From Oscillospiraceae bacterium (GTDB lineage Bacteria > Bacillota > Clostridia > Oscillospirales > JAAYXM01), in contig JAFQSU010000025.1 of NCBI GenBank assembly GCA_017409405.1, positions 1 to 54,364 of the forward strand: 54,364 nt of DNA, written 5' to 3'. Positions 26,589-33,847 of the stretch are shown piece by piece; positions within the stretch are counted from its first letter, which is position 1; each line of letters starts with the position of its first letter. The notes under the pieces were generated by a model. The model worked only from the letters and a program-made list of their open reading frames with translations, did not search any database and was not told the DNA's origin. Both the position numbers and the translations under genes were made by a program.

Positions 26589-29500
26589 TGAGTGGATTTG
26601 CACATCTCCATGTACACAGTGAATACAGTCTTCTTGACGGTGCGTGCCGTATAAGCCGTGCGTGCGAATATGCCAAATCTCTTGGTCAGCCTGCCATCGC
26701 CATCACCGACCACGGGGTTATGTACGGTGTAATAGATTTCTACCGCGCCGCAAAAGCTGCCGGAATAAAGCCGATTATCGGGTGTGAGGTGTATATGGCG
26801 CCTCGCTCCATGACCGACAAGGAAGCTTCAAACGACAGAGAGCCGGCACATCTTGTCCTTCTCTGCAAGGATGAGGTCGGCTACAAAAACCTCATTCACC
26901 TTGTCAGCGCATCATTTACCGAAGGTTTTTACGGCAAGCCCCGTATAGATACGGATATTTTGGAAAAGCATTCAGAAGGGCTTATATGTCTTTCTGCCTG
27001 CATCGCAGGCAATATCCCGAGACTTATTCTCCGCGGAGATTATAACGGTGCAAAAGAATTTGCGCTGAAGCTCAGCAGCATATTCGGAAAGGATAATTTC
27101 TATCTTGAAATACAGGATCACGGAATAGAAGAACAAAAGCTTGTCAACCGTGAGATAATAAGACTTTCAGAAGAAACCGGAATCCCGTTGGTTGCCACCA
27201 ATGATGCTCATTATGTAACACGTGAGGATGCATACATTCAGGATGTTCTCATGTGTATCCAGATGAACAAATCCGTAAACGACCCGAACAGAATGAAATT
27301 TGCAACGGACGAGTTTTATCTCAAAAGCGAAGACGAAATGTCCGCTCTCTTCCCCAATCACCCCGAAGCGCTCGAGAACACGGTCAAAATAGCCGAGCGG
27401 TGCAATCTTGAGTTTGAGTTCGGTCATCACCATCTCCCCGAATACGATACCCCGAAGGAATACCGTGATTCTCTTGAATATCTCACAAAGCTTGCAAGCG
27501 ACGGGTTTGCACGTCGCTATCCCGATGCGCCCGAAGCTTACCGCGAAAGACTTAATTACGAGCTTGATATGATTACACGCATGGGCTATGTTGATTATTT
27601 CCTTATCGTGTGGGACTTTATCTCATATGCCAGAAGTCAGGACATACCCGTAGGACCGGGCAGAGGAAGTGCTGCAGGAAGTATCGTATCATACTGCCTC
27701 GGCATTACGAACATAGACCCCATGAAATACAACCTGTACTTCGAGCGTTTTCTTAACCCCGAAAGAATAAGCATGCCTGATATCGACGTTGACTTCTGTT
27801 ATGAGCGCCGTCAGGAGGTCATAGACTATGTTGTACGGAAATACGGTGAAAGCCGTGTCGCTCAGATTGTCACCTTCGGTACAATGGCGGCAAGGGGCTC
27901 GATACGTGATGTTGCGCGTGTTCTTGACCTTCCGTATAATGAGGCAGATACAATTGCAAAAAACGTGCCTAACGAGCTTCACATGACACTGCAAAAGGCT
28001 CTTGATATTTCAAAGCCGTTCCACGACTTCTACGAATCCGATGAGAGATACAAAAAGCTCATAGATACGGCTATTGCAATCGAGGGTATGCCGAGACACG
28101 CTTCAACACACGCCGCAGGTGTCGTTATCACCAAAAACGACGTTTCAACATATGTTCCGCTTGCAAAAAACGACGAAGCCGCAGTTACACAGTTTACAAT
28201 GGTTACGCTTGAAGAGCTCGGGCTTCTCAAGATGGACTTTTTGGGACTTCGAAACCTTACCGTTCTCCACGATGCAGAAAAGCTTGTACGGGAGCATACA
28301 CCAGATTTTTCCGTAGCTGAAATCCCCGATAATGATGAGCTTACCTTCAGAGAGCTTTCAAACGGACACACTGCCGGAGTATTCCAGCTCGAAAGTCAGG
28401 GCATGACATCCGTTGTTGTCGGCATGAAGCCGCAATCAATAGAGGATATCACTGCAATCGTGGCGCTATATCGTCCGGGACCCATGGACTCTATCCCCCA
28501 CTATATAAGCTGTAAAAACAATCCCGAAAACATAACCTATCTCCACCCCATGCTCAAGGATATACTCGAAGTCACTTACGGTTGCATAGTATATCAGGAG
28601 CAGGTCATGGATATTTTCAGAAAGGTTGCAGGCTTTTCTCTCGGACGTGCTGACATGGTGCGCCGTGCAATTTCTAAAAAGAAAGAAAAGGACCTTCTTC
28701 GTGAACGTAAGAACTTTATATACGGCAACGAGGAGGACAACATCCCCGGAGCAATAAAGAACGGTATTTCCGAGGAAATAGCCAACAAAATATTTGATGA
28801 TATTGTTGCATTTGCAAACTATGCCTTCAATAAAGCCCACGCCGCATCATATGCTGTCGTTTCTTATCAGACTGCATATATGAAGTTCCACTATCCCCGT
28901 GAGTACATGGCGGCACTTCTCACGTCCGTGCTTGATTTCACGGACAAGCTGGCAGGGTATTTTGAGCTTTGCCGTGACATGGGTATCAAGGTACTGCCGC
29001 CCGATATAAACGAATCCTCCGACTCATTCACCGTAAGCGGAGAAAACATACGCTTCGGGCTTGCCGCTGTTAAAAATGTAGGACGCGGCTTCGTAAAAAC
29101 GCTGACAGAAGAAAGAGAGCTTGGCGGTCCCTTCCGTTCACTGCGCGATTTCTGTACACGCATGCAATACCGCGAATTGAATCGACGTGCTCTGGAAAAC
29201 CTTATTAAGTGCGGTGCATTTGACAGCACCGGTGCAAACCGGGCACAGCTGCTTCAGATATATGACAGCATTTTAAACGGGATTTCCTATGTGAAAAGCC
29301 GCACAATCGAAGGACAGTTTGACTTGTTCTCATTGGATTCAACTCCTCAAAAGGTAACCTATGACGAGGATTTGATGCCCCGGATATCGGAGTTTCCCAA
29401 AAAGACGATTCTTTCCTTCGAGCGTGAAACCCTGGGAATTTATCTCTCCGGTCATCCTCTGGACGACTATGCCCCACTTCTAAAAAAGCTTGGCACCGAA

Positions 29501-30046
29501 ACCGTATCCGATGCGCTTAACCCGGAAAAGCACAGTGACGGAGACAGCGTTCTCATTGCTGCGTGCGTTTCTTCAGTAAGACTCAAAACAACAAAGAACA
29601 ATTCAATGATGGCTTATGCTGTGCTTGAAGGAACTGCAAGCTCGATTGAAAGCATTGTTTTTCCGAAGGTTTTGGAAAAGCATCAGGATGTCCTCTCGGA
29701 AAACGCTATTGTCGTTGTACGTGGACGAATAAGCACGCGTGAAGAATCTGCAGCTCAGCTTATCTGCGATGAGCTGCACAAAATTTCAGAGTATGAGCAT
29801 ATCGACCCGTATGAATCCGTCGGCGACAAGCTTTATCTGAAGCTTCCCACAGAAGACTGCCATAACGCAAAGGCGGTAAAGGCAATGGCGACTGCATTTC
29901 CGGGAAACCTTGAAACAATAATGTATTTTGAGGATACCAAAAAGCGTGTGCGCACTCATATGACACACGATGTTATGATATTCAACCGCCTTAAGGAAAT
30001 GCTCGGTCCTGAAAACGTCGTGCTGAAGCGTGGCAGTTCACAATAA
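26588..30046 (+). CDS. dnaE: DNA polymerase III subunit alpha (DnaE)
   Basis: Replicative polymerase, 1152 residues, of the DnaE type without an exonuclease insertion. The PHP domain starts HLHVHSEYSLLDGA and has AITDHG near 37, with its metal histidines intact. Catalytic aspartates sit in MPDIDVDFCYERR near 400, after GPGRGSAAGS near 355. The beta-binding and OB regions follow, ending with an RNA/DNA-binding tail. In Firmicutes DnaE typically extends primers for PolC. The ATG overlaps the whiA TGA (TGATG), so translation is coupled. Identity is secure. Confidence 0.97.
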   Translation: MSGFAHLHVHSEYSLLDGACRISRACEYAKSLGQPAIAITDHGVMYGVIDFYRAAKAAGIKPIIGCEVYMAPRSMTDKEASNDREPAHLVLLCKDEVGYKNLIHLVSASFTEGFYGKPRIDTDILEKHSEGLICLSACIAGNIPRLILRGDYNGAKEFALKLSSIFGKDNFYLEIQDHGIEEQKLVNREIIRLSEETGIPLVATNDAHYVTREDAYIQDVLMCIQMNKSVNDPNRMKFATDEFYLKSEDEMSALFPNHPEALENTVKIAERCNLEFEFGHHHLPEYDTPKEYRDSLEYLTKLASDGFARRYPDAPEAYRERLNYELDMITRMGYVDYFLIVWDFISYARSQDIPVGPGRGSAAGSIVSYCLGITNIDPMKYNLYFERFLNPERISMPDIDVDFCYERRQEVIDYVVRKYGESRVAQIVTFGTMAARGSIRDVARVLDLPYNEADTIAKNVPNELHMTLQKALDISKPFHDFYESDERYKKLIDTAIAIEGMPRHASTHAAGVVITKNDVSTYVPLAKNDEAAVTQFTMVTLEELGLLKMDFLGLRNLTVLHDAEKLVREHTPDFSVAEIPDNDELTFRELSNGHTAGVFQLESQGMTSVVVGMKPQSIEDITAIVALYRPGPMDSIPHYISCKNNPENITYLHPMLKDILEVTYGCIVYQEQVMDIFRKVAGFSLGRADMVRRAISKKKEKDLLRERKNFIYGNEEDNIPGAIKNGISEEIANKIFDDIVAFANYAFNKAHAASYAVVSYQTAYMKFHYPREYMAALLTSVLDFTDKLAGYFELCRDMGIKVLPPDINESSDSFTVSGENIRFGLAAVKNVGRGFVKTLTEERELGGPFRSLRDFCTRMQYRELNRRALENLIKCGAFDSTGANRAQLLQIYDSILNGISYVKSRTIEGQFDLFSLDSTPQKVTYDEDLMPRISEFPKKTILSFERETLGIYLSGHPLDDYAPLLKKLGTETVSDALNPEKHSDGDSVLIAACVSSVRLKTTKNNSMMAYAVLEGTASSIESIVFPKVLEKHQDVLSENAIVVVRGRISTREESAAQLICDELHKISEYEHIDPYESVGDKLYLKLPTEDCHNAKAVKAMATAFPGNLETIMYFEDTKKRVRTHMTHDVMIFNRLKEMLGPENVVLKRGSSQ

Positions 30047-30063
30047 TTTTATGTAAGAGTTAC

Positions 30064-30091
30064 TTTACTTTTGCGGTTTTAATGTTATAAT
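30064..30091 (+). promoter_or_regulatory. Promoter of pfkA
   Basis: TTTACT (30064-30069) and TATAAT (30086-30091) with a 16-bp spacer in the 81-bp gap after dnaE. It gives pfkA its own transcription start. Confidence 0.55.
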
Positions 30092-30127
30092 TTAAAATAT
30101 AAGTATAATTCGAGAGGTTGATTTACT

Positions 30128-31099
30128 ATGTCCGATATCAAAACAATCGGTGTCTTGACAAGTGGCGGAGATGCCCCCGGTATGAATGCGGCTATCCGCG
30201 CTGTTGCAAGAACTGCTGCTTTCCACGGTATTACATGCCTTGGCATCCGCCGTGGCTATAACGGTCTTATAAACGGTGATGTCGTTGAACTTAATGCAAG
30301 AAGCGTTAACGGTATAATTTCGAAGGGCGGAACAATGCTGTTCACTGCGCGCTGTCCCGAATTTATGACCGAAGAAGGAATACAAAAGGCCGCAAATACA
30401 TGCAAGTATCTCGGCATTGACGGCATTGTCACCATCGGCGGAGACGGAACCTTCAGAGGTGCACGTGAGCTTGCCGCACGTGGTGTTCATACGATAGGCG
30501 TTCCTGCCACAATAGACAATGACATTGCCTCTACACAGTACAGCATAGGCTTTGACACCGCCTGCAATACAGCCCTTGACGCAATAGACAAACTACGCGA
30601 TACCATGCAGTCACATGAGCGTTGCTCGGTTGTAGAAGTAATGGGTCACAACGCAGGTCACCTTGCACTTAACGTCGCCATCGCCTGCGGTGCACAAGCA
30701 GTTCTTGTCCCTGAAAAGCCGTTTGATTTTGAACGCGACGTCGTTGAAAAGATACGTGCAGGACGTATAAACAAGCGTTCTCACTATATTATCATACAGG
30801 CCGAGGGTGTCGGAGACTCCATTGACATCACAAACAGAATCATCGAAGAAACCGGCATTGACACTCGCCTTACTATTCTCGGTCATATTCAGCGCGGCGG
30901 AAGCCCCACTGCACGCGACCGTGTTATGGCAAGCAGGTTCGGCGAGTATGCTGTACGCACACTTATGTCGGGAAAGACCAACAGAGTTGTTTGTTCAATA
31001 GACAACGATATATGCGACATCGATATAAACGAAGCACTTCAAATGAAAAAAGACCTTACCGAGGACATGTATACAACATCCAAAATAATGTCCATATAA
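30128..31099 (+). CDS. pfkA: ATP-dependent 6-phosphofructokinase
   Basis: Commits fructose 6-phosphate to glycolysis. 323 residues, tetrameric bacterial PFK size. GVLTSGGDAPGMNAAIRAVA at the start, GGDGTFRGA near 103, PATIDNDI near 125, and VVEVMGHNAGHLAL near 160. Glycine after GGD and alanine instead of lysine before TIDND point to the ATP-using rather than the PPi-using type. AGAGGT lies 10 bp before the ATG. Its own promoter precedes it and a long terminator overlaps its stop codon. Confidence 0.96.
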   Translation: MSDIKTIGVLTSGGDAPGMNAAIRAVARTAAFHGITCLGIRRGYNGLINGDVVELNARSVNGIISKGGTMLFTARCPEFMTEEGIQKAANTCKYLGIDGIVTIGGDGTFRGARELAARGVHTIGVPATIDNDIASTQYSIGFDTACNTALDAIDKLRDTMQSHERCSVVEVMGHNAGHLALNVAIACGAQAVLVPEKPFDFERDVVEKIRAGRINKRSHYIIIQAEGVGDSIDITNRIIEETGIDTRLTILGHIQRGGSPTARDRVMASRFGEYAVRTLMSGKTNRVVCSIDNDICDIDINEALQMKKDLTEDMYTTSKIMSI

Positions 31100-31140
31100 A
31101 TATAATCCGAGACAAAAGTTTTGTCTCGGATTATATTTAT
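31096..31140. terminator. Long bidirectional terminator after pfkA
   Basis: Arms 31096-31117 and 31119-31140 are perfectly complementary, with the core ATCCGAGACAAAA and its complement. The stem includes the pfkA stop codon and ends about 18 bp from the convergent membrane-protein gene. Confidence 0.8.
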
Positions 31141-31158
31141 GTCTGCTTCTTCAGATTG

Positions 31159-31932
31159 TTAATCAATATAAAAATGCAAAAACCAAGCTTTTGAAAACGC
31201 TTTATTGAATGACTTGTCTTTGTGGTCAACAAGCACATAATAAACTGCCATAAGCTCATCAAAAAATACCTTGACAAGGCTTACGAAAACAGCAAGGAGC
31301 ACCAGTATACCCACAATGATATTAAGTACGGGAATAAAGCTTAGAATGAGTATGACAGCAAACCCGGACATTATTGCGGTAATAAACGCATGAATTAAAA
31401 AGTAAATTGTTTCACCGCTGAAAATGTTTTTTTGAAAAAAGCCCTTTTTATCAAATGTACTTTCCGGTGTGTCCGGATTGATAACATATGCGTTTCCCTT
31501 TTTCCACATGCAACGGTAATACACCGCCTGAACGGTAGCCTTGTCAAGTTCTTCATGCTTAAAGCTCATAAGGTTTGTAAGCGCCTGACAGCACAGCCAG
31601 TAAACTTCTTTATACACTCTGTACCTTACAATAATAAGCGCAAACATCACGCCGATAATTGCTACCAAGGAAAAGATAATTCCTTTAACAAGCATGCCCA
31701 TATTCTGCATTGACAGTGCAAACGGAACAATAAACGAAAATATGGCAAGATATATCGCGATTATCTGGTCGCGCTTCTGTTGCTGATTAACAAGCTCCTG
31801 ATTTGCCTTGTCATACAGAATTGAAAAATCGTATTTAACCTCACGGTTTAGTTTTTCATAATTTATTTCTGTATTTTTAAACTCTTCGTCATTTTCTGTC
31901 TCATGAGCATCAACAGCTTCTTGATTTTTCAT
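31159..31932 (-). CDS. Hypothetical four-TM membrane protein
   Basis: I do not recognise this 257-residue protein. It has an acidic soluble N-terminus (1-56), a helical hairpin (TM about 57-76 and 81-102), a cytoplasmic middle (103-175) with YWLCCQALTNLMSFKHEELD and VQAVYYRCMWKKG, a second hairpin (about 176-200 and 203-224) and a short basic tail. The two-hairpin plan recalls S-4TM/DUF4231-like nucleotide-sensing membrane proteins, but no diagnostic motif supports that. GGGGGAAAG precedes the ATG. It follows the small tautomerase gene by 37 bp on the same strand, so the two may be co-transcribed. Confidence 0.7.
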   Translation of the reverse strand: MKNQEAVDAHETENDEEFKNTEINYEKLNREVKYDFSILYDKANQELVNQQQKRDQIIAIYLAIFSFIVPFALSMQNMGMLVKGIIFSLVAIIGVMFALIIVRYRVYKEVYWLCCQALTNLMSFKHEELDKATVQAVYYRCMWKKGNAYVINPDTPESTFDKKGFFQKNIFSGETIYFLIHAFITAIMSGFAVILILSFIPVLNIIVGILVLLAVFVSLVKVFFDELMAVYYVLVDHKDKSFNKAFSKAWFLHFYID

Positions 31933-31969
31933 ACTCTTTCCCCCACAATGTAAAGAATGAATTTTCCGA

Positions 31970-32197
31970 TTAGTATTTTTTCTTTCCCGAGAAAATCATC
32001 ATTTTATCTTGGTTTGGCTCTATCTCTGTTTTAACTATCGTTTCTTCCCACTTATCGGGTGCAACCTCTTCAAGAGAAATTGAGATCGCTTCCTGCGGAC
32101 AACCCCAGATTTCCAAAATATCTTTGTTTATTTTGTCTACAAGCTTTTTCTTTGTTTCTTCATCCTTCGGATATGCTTTTATAGCAATATACGGCAT
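31970..32197 (-). CDS. 4-oxalocrotonate tautomerase-like protein
   Basis: 75-residue protein beginning MPYIAIKAYP: after removal of Met the N-terminal proline would be the catalytic base of the tautomerase superfamily. The middle EETKKKLVDKINKDILEIWG and EAISISLEEVAPDKW fit the beta-alpha-beta fold. Members convert enol to keto forms of 2-oxo acids; the substrate here is unknown, and the family's usual Arg11/Arg39 positions are not obvious. The open frame reaches 32353 but GGAGAGGA 8 bp before the ATG at 32197 and the Pro-2 rule decide the start. Confidence 0.85.
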   Translation of the reverse strand: MPYIAIKAYPKDEETKKKLVDKINKDILEIWGCPQEAISISLEEVAPDKWEETIVKTEIEPNQDKMMIFSGKKKY

Positions 32198-32439
32198 AAT
32201 TAATCCTCTCCTTTTTTGTGTATTATACCACAAATGCGCTTTCTGTGCAAGAAAGAGCATTTGAATGTATCGCATCGAACTGTAGGTTTTTGCAAGAGCC
32301 GAATGGTTTAGATGCAGATGAAAATAAGCTTTGCATAAGCAAAGCCAACTCAACTTCTTCCTTATTCACTATTACTTATTACTTTCCAAAAATCGACAAG
32401 GCTTTTTAGAGAAAAGTGAAGAGTGAAGAGGTAATAAGT
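32198..32439. other. Gene-free stretch with inverted and direct repeats (possible MITE remnant)
   Basis: About 240 bp with no credible gene. It holds a short hairpin GCTTTGC/GCAAAGC (32328-32345), an inverted pair TTACTTATTAC (32372-32382) / GTAATAAGTAA (32431-32441), an AGTGAAGAGTGAAGAGG tract in between (32415-32431), and a 12-base direct repeat AAAATCGACAAG (32389-32400 and 32440-32451). The pattern, repeats flanking a GTGAA-rich core beside tRNA genes, looks like a small mobile or decayed element, but no target duplication can be proven. Confidence 0.35.
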
Positions 32440-32475
32440 AAAATCGACAAGACTCTATCGAATCTTGTCGATTTT
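32440..32475 (-). terminator. Terminator of the tRNA operon
   Basis: Arms AAAATCGACAAGA (32440-32452) and TCTTGTCGATTTT (32463-32475) start directly at the 3' CCA of tRNA-Cys; the minus-strand product ends in a U-rich run. An alternative left arm at 32388-32400 could also pair with the same right arm. Confidence 0.7.
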
Positions 32476-32550
32476 TGGAGGCGCCACCCAGATTTGAACT
32501 GGGGAATCAAGGTTTTGCAGACCCATGCCTTACCACTTGGCTATGGCGCC
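32476..32550 (-). tRNA. tRNA-Cys (anticodon GCA)
   Basis: 75-nt cloverleaf on the minus strand. The acceptor GGCGCCA pairs with TGGCGCC, the T loop is GTTCAAAT, the anticodon loop is CTGCAAA, and CCA is encoded. Last gene of the five-tRNA operon. The first anticodon-stem pair is a mismatch, as seen in some related tRNA-Cys. Confidence 0.93.
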
Positions 32551-32595
32551 ATAAACAACACGACAGGAACTTTTTAATGCTCCTGTCGTAAAAGA

Positions 32596-32670
32596 TGGAG
32601 CGGAAGACGAGATTCGAACTCGCGACTTTCACCTTGGCAAGGTGACACTCTACCACTGAGTCACTCCCGC
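32596..32670 (-). tRNA. tRNA-Gly (anticodon GCC)
   Basis: 75-nt cloverleaf, acceptor GCGGGAG with CTTCCGC, anticodon loop TTGCCAA, T loop GTTCGAAT, encoded CCA. Fourth gene of the operon. Confidence 0.94.
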
Positions 32671-32675
32671 ATAAA

Positions 32676-32751
32676 TGGTGCCTCCGGTCGGAATCGAACC
32701 AACGACACGGGGATTTTCAGTCCCCTGCTCTACCGACTGAGCTACAGAGGC
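32676..32751 (-). tRNA. tRNA-Phe (anticodon GAA)
   Basis: 76-nt cloverleaf, acceptor GCCTCTG with CGGAGGC, anticodon loop CTGAAAA, T loop GTTCGATT, encoded CCA. Only five bases separate it from tRNA-Gly. Confidence 0.95.
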
Positions 32752-32758
32752 AAAAGAC

Positions 32759-32835
32759 TGGCGACCCGGATGGGGCTCGAACCCACGACCTCTAGCGTGA
32801 CAGGCTAGCGTTCTAACCAACTGAACTACCGGGCC
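32759..32835 (-). tRNA. tRNA-Asp (anticodon GTC)
   Basis: 77-nt cloverleaf, acceptor GGCCCGG with CCGGGTC, anticodon loop CTGTCAC, T loop GTTCGAGC, encoded CCA. Confidence 0.95.
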
Positions 32836-32838
32836 GTA

Positions 32839-32914
32839 TGGTGGGAACAACAGGGCTCGAACCTGTGACCCCCTGCTTGTAAGGCAGATGCTCTCCCAGC
32901 TGAGCTATGCTCCC
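32839..32914 (-). tRNA. tRNA-Val (anticodon TAC)
   Basis: 76-nt cloverleaf, acceptor GGGAGCA with TGTTCCC, anticodon loop CTTACAA, T loop GTTCGAGC, encoded CCA. First gene of the operon, about 30 bp from its promoter. Confidence 0.95.
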
Positions 32915-32945
32915 AACTCGTCGCCAGTCATACGCGACTTGTATA

Positions 32946-32974
32946 TTATACCCATTTTCACCGATAATGTCAAG
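32946..32974 (-). promoter_or_regulatory. Strong promoter of the tRNA operon
   Basis: Consensus TTGACA (32969-32974) and TATAAT (32946-32951) with a 17-bp spacer on the minus strand, preceded by a long A/T tract that could serve as an UP element. It is the best promoter match in the window, as expected for stable RNA. Confidence 0.88.
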
Positions 32975-33127
32975 CAAAATTTTTAAAAAATTTTTTCTTT
33001 TTTTTGAAGAGCAATTAAAAGTTATCTTTTTCTTGCATTTTGGTTGAAAATATGGTAAATTTATATTGATGTATTCAATATCAGTATATGTTTTTTATCC
33101 GGATTATGTGAAGATATTTTTTTGTCA

Positions 33128-33156
33128 TTTACAAATTGCCAAAAATGTATTAAAAT
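33128..33156 (+). promoter_or_regulatory. Promoter of ireB
   Basis: TTTACA (33128-33133) and TAAAAT (33151-33156) with a 17-bp spacer, about 30 bp before the ireB ATG. Divergent from the tRNA promoter across about 150 bp of AT-rich DNA in which no gene is seen. Confidence 0.65.
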
Positions 33157-33186
33157 ATATTCATTAAACAAAGGAGGGATGAACAA

Positions 33187-33432
33187 ATGTTTGATAACAC
33201 CCAAAAATTCGTCTTAAAAAAGGACCAGGATGATGAAATGAAGTTCATCTTGACTGAAATATACGACGCACTCAAGAGCAAAGGCTACAATCCCATCAGC
33301 CAGATTGTCGGATACATTCTTTCAGAAGATCCGACATATATAACAAACTACAACAATGCGCGAAGCCTTGTACGTAAGCTTGACCGCGATGAGCTTCTTC
33401 ATGCTCTTGTCCGTCATTATCTGTCGGAATAA
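33187..33432 (+). CDS. ireB: IreB family regulatory phosphoprotein (UPF0297)
   Basis: 81-residue cytoplasmic protein, nearly full-length match to the IreB/YrzL pattern: [10 protein letters not shown] at the start, [36 protein letters not shown] and ALVRHYLSE. In Enterococcus IreB is phosphorylated on N-terminal threonines by the PASTA kinase IreK and restrains cephalosporin resistance; a threonine sits at residue 5 here. AAAGGAGGG is 9 bp before the ATG. In most Firmicutes ireB is followed by ruvX; here an unrelated small gene follows. Confidence 0.93.
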   Translation: MFDNTQKFVLKKDQDDEMKFILTEIYDALKSKGYNPISQIVGYILSEDPTYITNYNNARSLVRKLDRDELLHALVRHYLSE

Positions 33433-33491
33433 TTCATTTAGCCTGTGCTCTTCCGCGCAGGCTTTTATGACTAATTTTTAGGAGGATTACA

Positions 33492-33794
33492 ATGCCAGAA
33501 AAGAAAGAAACAAAAATTTTAACATATAAGGGTCGTGCTCTCACCCGAAAGGATAAAGTCCTGTATTACGGCAGTATGGCCGACAAATACATTATTATGC
33601 TTCAGATTACCGATTCAAAAGAGCTTTCAGATATTGAACTCGCAACGCGTGTTTCACTTTCTCTCCAGCTTACCGACCCGAGCATAAAATCGAAAGACCG
33701 CATAGTAAAGAAAACAGAAACGGAAGGTCTTTATCAGGCCATGGATATTGCGGCAATATGGCTTGAGCGTGCTCTTGCGGCAGAAAACAAATAA
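33492..33794 (+). CDS. Hypothetical 100-residue protein downstream of ireB
   Basis: I do not recognise this family. 100 residues, soluble, no cysteine. The N-terminal half is basic with a strand-like TKILTYKGRALTRKDKVLYYG, followed by YIIMLQI and a helical C-terminal half (LYQAMDIAAIWLERALAAE). AGGAGG is 7 bp before the ATG, and the frame ends in a perfect terminator palindrome. The 59-bp gap to ireB and the lack of a promoter suggest co-transcription with ireB. It is therefore a candidate functional partner of IreB; nothing in the sequence proves this. Confidence 0.8.
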   Translation: MPEKKETKILTYKGRALTRKDKVLYYGSMADKYIIMLQITDSKELSDIELATRVSLSLQLTDPSIKSKDRIVKKTETEGLYQAMDIAAIWLERALAAENK

Positions 33795-33810
33795 CTAATC
33801 AAAAAATTTC

Positions 33811-33842
33811 GGAGCTGTGACAAAGTACTTTGTCACAGCTCC
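33811..33842. terminator. Perfect 32-bp palindromic terminator
   Basis: Two 16-base arms, GGAGCTGTGACAAAGT (33811-33826) and its exact complement (33827-33842), with AAAAAATTTC before and TTATCTTATTTTTTT after. It serves the ireB operon and the convergent flippase gene. Confidence 0.85.
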
Positions 33843-33847
33843 TTATC

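Noticed and set aside
30128..31099. PPi-dependent phosphofructokinase
   Set aside because: GGDGT and PATIDND (no lysine before TIDND) indicate the ATP-using type.
32388..32476. CRISPR-like array
   Set aside because: Only two direct copies and one inverted copy of a 12-base word, with unequal spacing and no cas genes.
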